NCBI RefSeq assembly: GCF_902859875.1 | Contig: NZ_CADIKF010000030.1 | Location: forward strand, 24,970 to 88,969 | Direction: 5' to 3' | Origin: Paraburkholderia solisilvae | GTDB lineage: Bacteria > Pseudomonadota > Gammaproteobacteria > Burkholderiales > Burkholderiaceae | Length of the DNA: 64,000 nucleotides | Shown here: in pieces, positions 60,352 to 64,000 of the stretch | How positions within the stretch are numbered: the stretch's first letter is position 1 | Layout: each line of letters starts with the position of its first letter | Made by a program: the position numbers and the translations under genes | The notes under the pieces: generated by a model | What the model was told of the DNA's origin: nothing | The model's input: only the letters and a program-made list of their open reading frames with translations | Database searches by the model: none

Positions 60352-61464
60352 ATGAAAATCTTGCATAGCGAATCGTCCCGCGGGTGGGGCGGCCAGGAAA
60401 TCCGGACATTGAAAGAGATGGTCGCGCTTCAGGAGCGGGGACATACCGTCGAACTCGTTTGTCCGGCCGAGGCGGAAATCGGCAGGCGCGCCGCCGCGGT
60501 CGGCTTGCCGGTCCATCACGCGCCGATGACAACCGGCGGCGACCTCGCATCGATGTTGACGATCCGCTCGCTGCTCTCGCGTCGCGCGTTCGACGTGCTG
60601 AACACGCACAGCGGTCATGATTGCCTCGTCGCCGGTCTCGCGGCGCGCGCCGCGCGCACGCCTCTGATCGTGAGAACGCGGCATCTGGCGCTGCCCGTCA
60701 CCTCGCTTGCCACCTATAGCTGGATTCCGCATCACGTCATTGCGGTCAGCGCGTGCGTGCAGCGCTACCTCGCCTCCGTCGGCGTCGCGCACAAGCGGAT
60801 CACCACGATTTACGACGGCGTGCCGCAGCCTGCCGACGATGAACCGGCGACGCTGCGCGCCGAACTCGGCCTGCCTGCTGATGCGACGATCGGCTGCATG
60901 GTGGCGATGATGCGCGAGCAAAAAGGCCACGACGACCTGATCGACGCGGTACGCCCGTTGCTCGCCAATCGCACCGCGCTGCATTTCGTGCTGGCGGGAG
61001 ACGGACCTGGTTTGGCACGCATCAGGGGGCGCGTCGAGTCGTTGGGCCTGACGGGCCGAATCCATCTGCTTGGCTTGCGCAACGATATTCCGAACGTGCT
61101 GCGCAGCAGCGACTTCTTCGTGTTGCCGACGCATCAGGAGGCACTGGGGCAATCGTTTATCGAAGCGATGTTGCGCGGTCTGCCGGTGATTGGGACGCGT
61201 GTGGACGGCGTGCCGGAACTGGTGGAGGACGACGTCAACGGGTTGCTGGTGCCGGCGAGAGACTGCGCCGCGCTGCGCGACGCGATTGTGCGGCTGCTCG
61301 ACGATCCGCCGCTGCGCACGCGCCTTGCCGCGCAGGCAAGCCGGATCGGCGAGCGAGGATTTTCGGTCGCGCAGATGGCCGATGAAACGATCGACTGCTA
61401 TTGCCGCGGCCTTGCCGGGCGAAAGAGGCAGCCGCGTTTTGCGGGGTTGGGGCAACTTTCATGA
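60352..61464 (+). CDS. Glycosyltransferase, family 4 (GT-B)
   Basis: 370 residues. N-terminal WGGQEIRTL loop, C-terminal donor domain at about 165-350 with GDGPGLARIR and the GT4 E-x7-E (HQEALGQSFIEAM). Start ATG 60352 follows a short AT-rich region. It likely adds a sugar to a lipid or polysaccharide at the cytoplasmic face. Translationally coupled to the deacetylase gene that overlaps its stop. Confidence 0.85.
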   Translation: MKILHSESSRGWGGQEIRTLKEMVALQERGHTVELVCPAEAEIGRRAAAVGLPVHHAPMTTGGDLASMLTIRSLLSRRAFDVLNTHSGHDCLVAGLAARAARTPLIVRTRHLALPVTSLATYSWIPHHVIAVSACVQRYLASVGVAHKRITTIYDGVPQPADDEPATLRAELGLPADATIGCMVAMMREQKGHDDLIDAVRPLLANRTALHFVLAGDGPGLARIRGRVESLGLTGRIHLLGLRNDIPNVLRSSDFFVLPTHQEALGQSFIEAMLRGLPVIGTRVDGVPELVEDDVNGLLVPARDCAALRDAIVRLLDDPPLRTRLAAQASRIGERGFSVAQMADETIDCYCRGLAGRKRQPRFAGLGQLS

Positions 61465-62327
61465 GCGGCGCCGCGCGGGCGGTTCCGGTATTGATGTATC
61501 ACCACATCAGTCCGTCGCCAGGCATGATTACCGTCACGCCTCACCATTTCGCGCAGCAGATGGCGTGTCTTGCGCAGCGCGGCTATCGAACGCTGAGCGC
61601 TGGCGAACTCGGGCGTTACCTGTCGGGCCAGCCGGTTGCGCCGAAGTCGGTGGTCATCACGTTCGACGACGGGTATCTCGACAACTGGGTGCACGCGCAT
61701 CCGGTTTTGCAGAAGCATGGCTTCAGCGCAATCTGCTTTCTTGTCAGCGCGTGGCCCGGTGAAGGACCCGTGCGGCCTCACGCGGCGAGCGATGACAGCC
61801 GGCCCCTGCCGCGCCTGTTGAATCATGCGGAAGGTGAGGCCGCGATCGCAAACGGCCGTGCGGACGATGCGATTTTGCGCTGGTCCGAAATTGACGAAAT
61901 GCGGCGCTGCGGGACCTTCGAGTTCCACAGTCATACGCACACTCACGTTCGCTGGGACCGCGTGGCGCGCAGTCGCGACGAAAAGCGCGAGCGCCTGCGT
62001 GACGATCTGGTCCGCGCGCGCGCAATGCTTCGCTTGCGCCTTGGCGAAGACTCGGACCATCTGTGCTGGCCGCAAGGCTACTATGACGACGATTACCGCG
62101 AAGTCGCGCTCGGTATCGGTTTCCGTTACTTCTATACGTGCGCCAGCGGCACCAATGCCTTCGCCTTCGGGCGACGGTCTGGACCATCATGGCCTTCACC
62201 CGCTTTGAACGGGCATTCGATCAGGCGGCTCGAGGTGCGGAACAAGCCGGCGCCCTGGCTGGCAAGCCGGCTGTGGGTGCATAGCCGACCGCTCGTGAGC
62301 AGTGTGTATCTGTCTATCAAACGATAA
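61461..62327 (+). CDS. Polysaccharide deacetylase (NodB-type)
   Basis: 288 residues from ATG 61461, overlapping the glycosyltransferase stop (ATGA). The NodB domain has TFDDGYLDNW (catalytic Asp pair) and FHSHTHTHV (metal-binding His pair). The late CWPQGYYDDDY replaces the usual Arg motif. No signal peptide, so it probably acts on a cytoplasmic lipid-linked sugar made by its partner, as in LPS or glycolipid modification. Confidence 0.85.
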   Translation: MSGAARAVPVLMYHHISPSPGMITVTPHHFAQQMACLAQRGYRTLSAGELGRYLSGQPVAPKSVVITFDDGYLDNWVHAHPVLQKHGFSAICFLVSAWPGEGPVRPHAASDDSRPLPRLLNHAEGEAAIANGRADDAILRWSEIDEMRRCGTFEFHSHTHTHVRWDRVARSRDEKRERLRDDLVRARAMLRLRLGEDSDHLCWPQGYYDDDYREVALGIGFRYFYTCASGTNAFAFGRRSGPSWPSPALNGHSIRRLEVRNKPAPWLASRLWVHSRPLVSSVYLSIKR

Positions 62328-62458
62328 GTCGCGCGAGATGCGCTGGGGCGTCACCGTCGGCCTACCCCGGCAGCGCCCGACTCTTATGTGAGTGTCGTTC
62401 GTCCGGCGGGGCGGGTTCGTGCACAATGTGCGCTCCTTTTTCCCCGCTTGTCTGATTG

Positions 62459-63724
62459 ATGAATATGATCGCTCGCACGTTGGCTGTCGGCTGTGGCGCT
62501 GCCTTTCTCTTCACGGCGTTCGCGTCCGCCGGCGCGGCCGAAATGCCGCATGGTCAATGGGTCACGGCCTGGGCGACGGCGCTGCAGCCTATTCCCCAAA
62601 CTGCGCAGTTGCCGGCGCTCTATCGCGCGCCGGAAGTCGCGGGCCGTACGGTTCGGCAAATCGTTTATCCGACGTTGTCCGGCGACAAGGTGCGCGTGCA
62701 CATCAGCAATGCATATGGAAGCGCGCCGCTCGTGATCGAGGCGATGACGCTTGCCCGGGCGACGTCGGGCGCGAAAACGCAAGGCGGCGGGGCGAGCGTG
62801 AGATTCGGCGGAAAGATGTCGGTCGCCGTGCCGGCAGGCGGCGAAGTGGATAGCGATGCGGTTCAGGCGGACGTGGCGGCGGGTGAGCCATATGCGATCA
62901 GCACGTATATGGGGCCCGGCCAGCGGATGGCGGCGTGGCATCGTGTCGCGAGTCAGGTCAATTACGTGTCGGCGCCCGGCGACCATACCGGAGATGCGTC
63001 CGACGATGCTTTCCGGCAGCGCTTCACCCAGTACGCGTGGGTGACCGGGCTGATGGTCGAGGCGCCGGCGGCGACGGCGGTTGCCGCGATCGGCGATTCG
63101 ATTACCGATGGTATGCGCTCGAGCCTGAATCAGAACCAGCGCTGGCCGGACGCCTTCGCCCGCAAGGTTGCGCAAACGGGCGACCGGTCGATGGCGGTCG
63201 TCAATCTCGGCATCAGCGGCAACCGCTTGCTGAGCGATTCCGCCTGCTACGGCGACGCGCTTCAGTCGCGCTTTCGTCGTGATGTGCTCGACCGGCCAGG
63301 CATCAGGACCGCGATTCTGCTGATCGGCATCAACGACATCAACTTCGCGCCGATGCCGCCGCGCGCTGGGCTCGACTGCGACGCTCCGCATACTCAGGTG
63401 ACGGCGGACAGCCTCATCGAAGGATATCGGCGGGTGATTGCCGCTGCGCACGCACGTGGTGTCCGGGTCCTCGGGGCGACGCTGACGCCGGCCGCGCTTT
63501 CACCGCAGCGGGAGAATATCCGCCTCGCTGTGAATCAATGGATCAGGACGGGTCGTGCGTTTGACGGCGTAGTCGATTTCGATGCTGCTTTGCGCGACCC
63601 GGCCCGTCCGTCAACGCTGCGCAGAGCGTTTGACAGCGGCGATCACATTCATCCGGGTGACGCCGGCTATGCCGCGATGGCGGATGCGATCCCGCTTCAA
63701 TTGCTCAAAGGCGCAGCACGCTGA
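62459..63724 (+). CDS. Exported SGNH/GDSL-family hydrolase
   Basis: 421 residues with a signal peptide (1-27). An N-terminal ~200-residue beta-rich domain is followed by an SGNH domain: GDSITDG with nucleophile S214, GINDIN (block III) and DHIHPGD (catalytic Asp/His). Members deacetylate or de-esterify polysaccharides and xylans. ATG 62459 is chosen; a TTG at 62456 and ATG 62465 are alternatives, none with a strong ribosome site. It is 131 bp downstream of the deacetylase. Confidence 0.87.
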   Translation: MNMIARTLAVGCGAAFLFTAFASAGAAEMPHGQWVTAWATALQPIPQTAQLPALYRAPEVAGRTVRQIVYPTLSGDKVRVHISNAYGSAPLVIEAMTLARATSGAKTQGGGASVRFGGKMSVAVPAGGEVDSDAVQADVAAGEPYAISTYMGPGQRMAAWHRVASQVNYVSAPGDHTGDASDDAFRQRFTQYAWVTGLMVEAPAATAVAAIGDSITDGMRSSLNQNQRWPDAFARKVAQTGDRSMAVVNLGISGNRLLSDSACYGDALQSRFRRDVLDRPGIRTAILLIGINDINFAPMPPRAGLDCDAPHTQVTADSLIEGYRRVIAAAHARGVRVLGATLTPAALSPQRENIRLAVNQWIRTGRAFDGVVDFDAALRDPARPSTLRRAFDSGDHIHPGDAGYAAMADAIPLQLLKGAAR

Positions 63725-63785
63725 TGGAGAGCGAAAAATACCGCGTCATCGACTTGTCATATGGCGTTGGATCGCCTAGTATTCG

Positions 63786-63809
63786 CACCTTCGCTCGTAA
63801 ACGAAGGTG
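63786..63809. terminator. Hairpin downstream of the SGNH hydrolase gene
   Basis: CACCTTCG (63786-63793) pairs with CGAAGGTG (63802-63809) over an 8-nt loop, 61 bp after the gene stop. No T-run. It may insulate the rRNA promoter from upstream transcription. Confidence 0.45.
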
Positions 63810-63872
63810 TGCAGTTGGCCGCTGAGTCGGCCGTGGCGGCGCCGGATGTTTTAAGTGTGAGCGAAATAGGTG

Positions 63873-63901
63873 TTGACGAGGCGGGAGATAGTCTGCATAA
63901 T
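63873..63901 (+). promoter_or_regulatory. rRNA operon promoter
   Basis: TTGACG (63873-63878) and CATAAT (63896-63901) with a 17-bp spacer and a TG just before the -10. Followed by TCTCGCTTC, then the rRNA leader. Strong promoter of the type used for rrn operons in Burkholderia. Confidence 0.85.
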
Positions 63902-64000
63902 CTCGCTTCTCTGCTGCGACGCGCGGCAGACACGGAAAGGCGGTGGTGGTTGGGCAGTGTGCGCCTTTTCTGTGACGCGATCTTTAACAATTCACAGTCG
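63902..64000 (+). other. rRNA leader with boxA antitermination site (16S outside window)
   Basis: The transcribed leader runs off the window. GATCTTTAACA at 63979-63989 matches the boxA/conserved leader element (E. coli has TGCTCTTTAACAAT at this place) that loads NusB/NusE. The 16S rRNA gene should begin within a few hundred bases to the right. Confidence 0.8.

Overview
The window is high-GC, densely coded proteobacterial chromosome. Its gene content fits Burkholderia sensu lato, most likely Paraburkholderia: paaABCDE with an adjacent TetR regulator, a fused indolepyruvate ferredoxin oxidoreductase, lpxO, an MaeB-type malic enzyme beside pyrE, and a beta-proteobacterial style rRNA promoter and leader at the right edge. 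This placement is inference from gene content; no marker gene was aligned. No insertion sequence, tRNA, CRISPR array or phage gene was recognised.

Left end (1-3130): the 3' end of an Rhs/YD-repeat polymorphic toxin gene with a lower-GC C-terminal module, a putative immunity gene, then a small array of paralogous orphan immunity-like genes. Two of the array members are broken, one by internal deletion plus frameshift and one by a single-base frameshift. An intergenic segment is duplicated, and a long hairpin closes the region. This is the accessory part of the window.

3.2-12.4 kb: RDD and TauE/SafE membrane proteins, a CsbD stress protein, a single-domain receiver, a DUF2442 protein, a PAS-GGDEF diguanylate cyclase, an orphan OmpR-type regulator, and a lipoprotein phosphoesterase/di-haem cytochrome c peroxidase pair separated by a very stable hairpin.

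12.7-31.1 kb is catabolic. An altronate/galactarate dehydratase lies divergent to a FadR-type regulator with TGGTC-type operators. A GntR regulator lies divergent to a gamma-glutamyltransferase/MFS/GAF operon, with two GAACCA-TGGTTC palindromes between them. A DHA2 efflux pump follows. A LysR regulator lies divergent to a complete peptide or glutathione-type ABC importer (two ATPases, binding protein, two permeases) that ends in a second gamma-glutamyltransferase. Two independent import and hydrolysis modules for gamma-glutamyl compounds thus sit side by side.

31.4-48.2 kb is mostly housekeeping: lpxO, wrbA, a chemoreceptor, a COG0523 (ZigA-like) GTPase under a 39-bp Zur-like palindrome, an EamA transporter, a ubiquitin-like/Mut7-C RNase fusion, a beta-hydroxyacid dehydrogenase, argC, a PEBP protein, a NarL-type regulator, pyrE and maeB. 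A candidate 60-nt small RNA with two anti-Shine-Dalgarno CU motifs and a strong terminator lies between the dehydrogenase gene and argC.

48.3-60.2 kb is aromatic amino acid and phenylacetate catabolism: indolepyruvate ferredoxin oxidoreductase, hppD with a divergent Lrp regulator, a GNAT acetyltransferase, and paaABCDE with a TetR (PaaR-type) gene and a palindromic operator inside the paaA promoter. 60.3-63.7 kb holds a translationally coupled glycosyltransferase/polysaccharide deacetylase pair and an exported SGNH hydrolase. The last ~130 bp are the promoter and boxA leader of an rRNA operon whose 16S gene should begin just outside the window.
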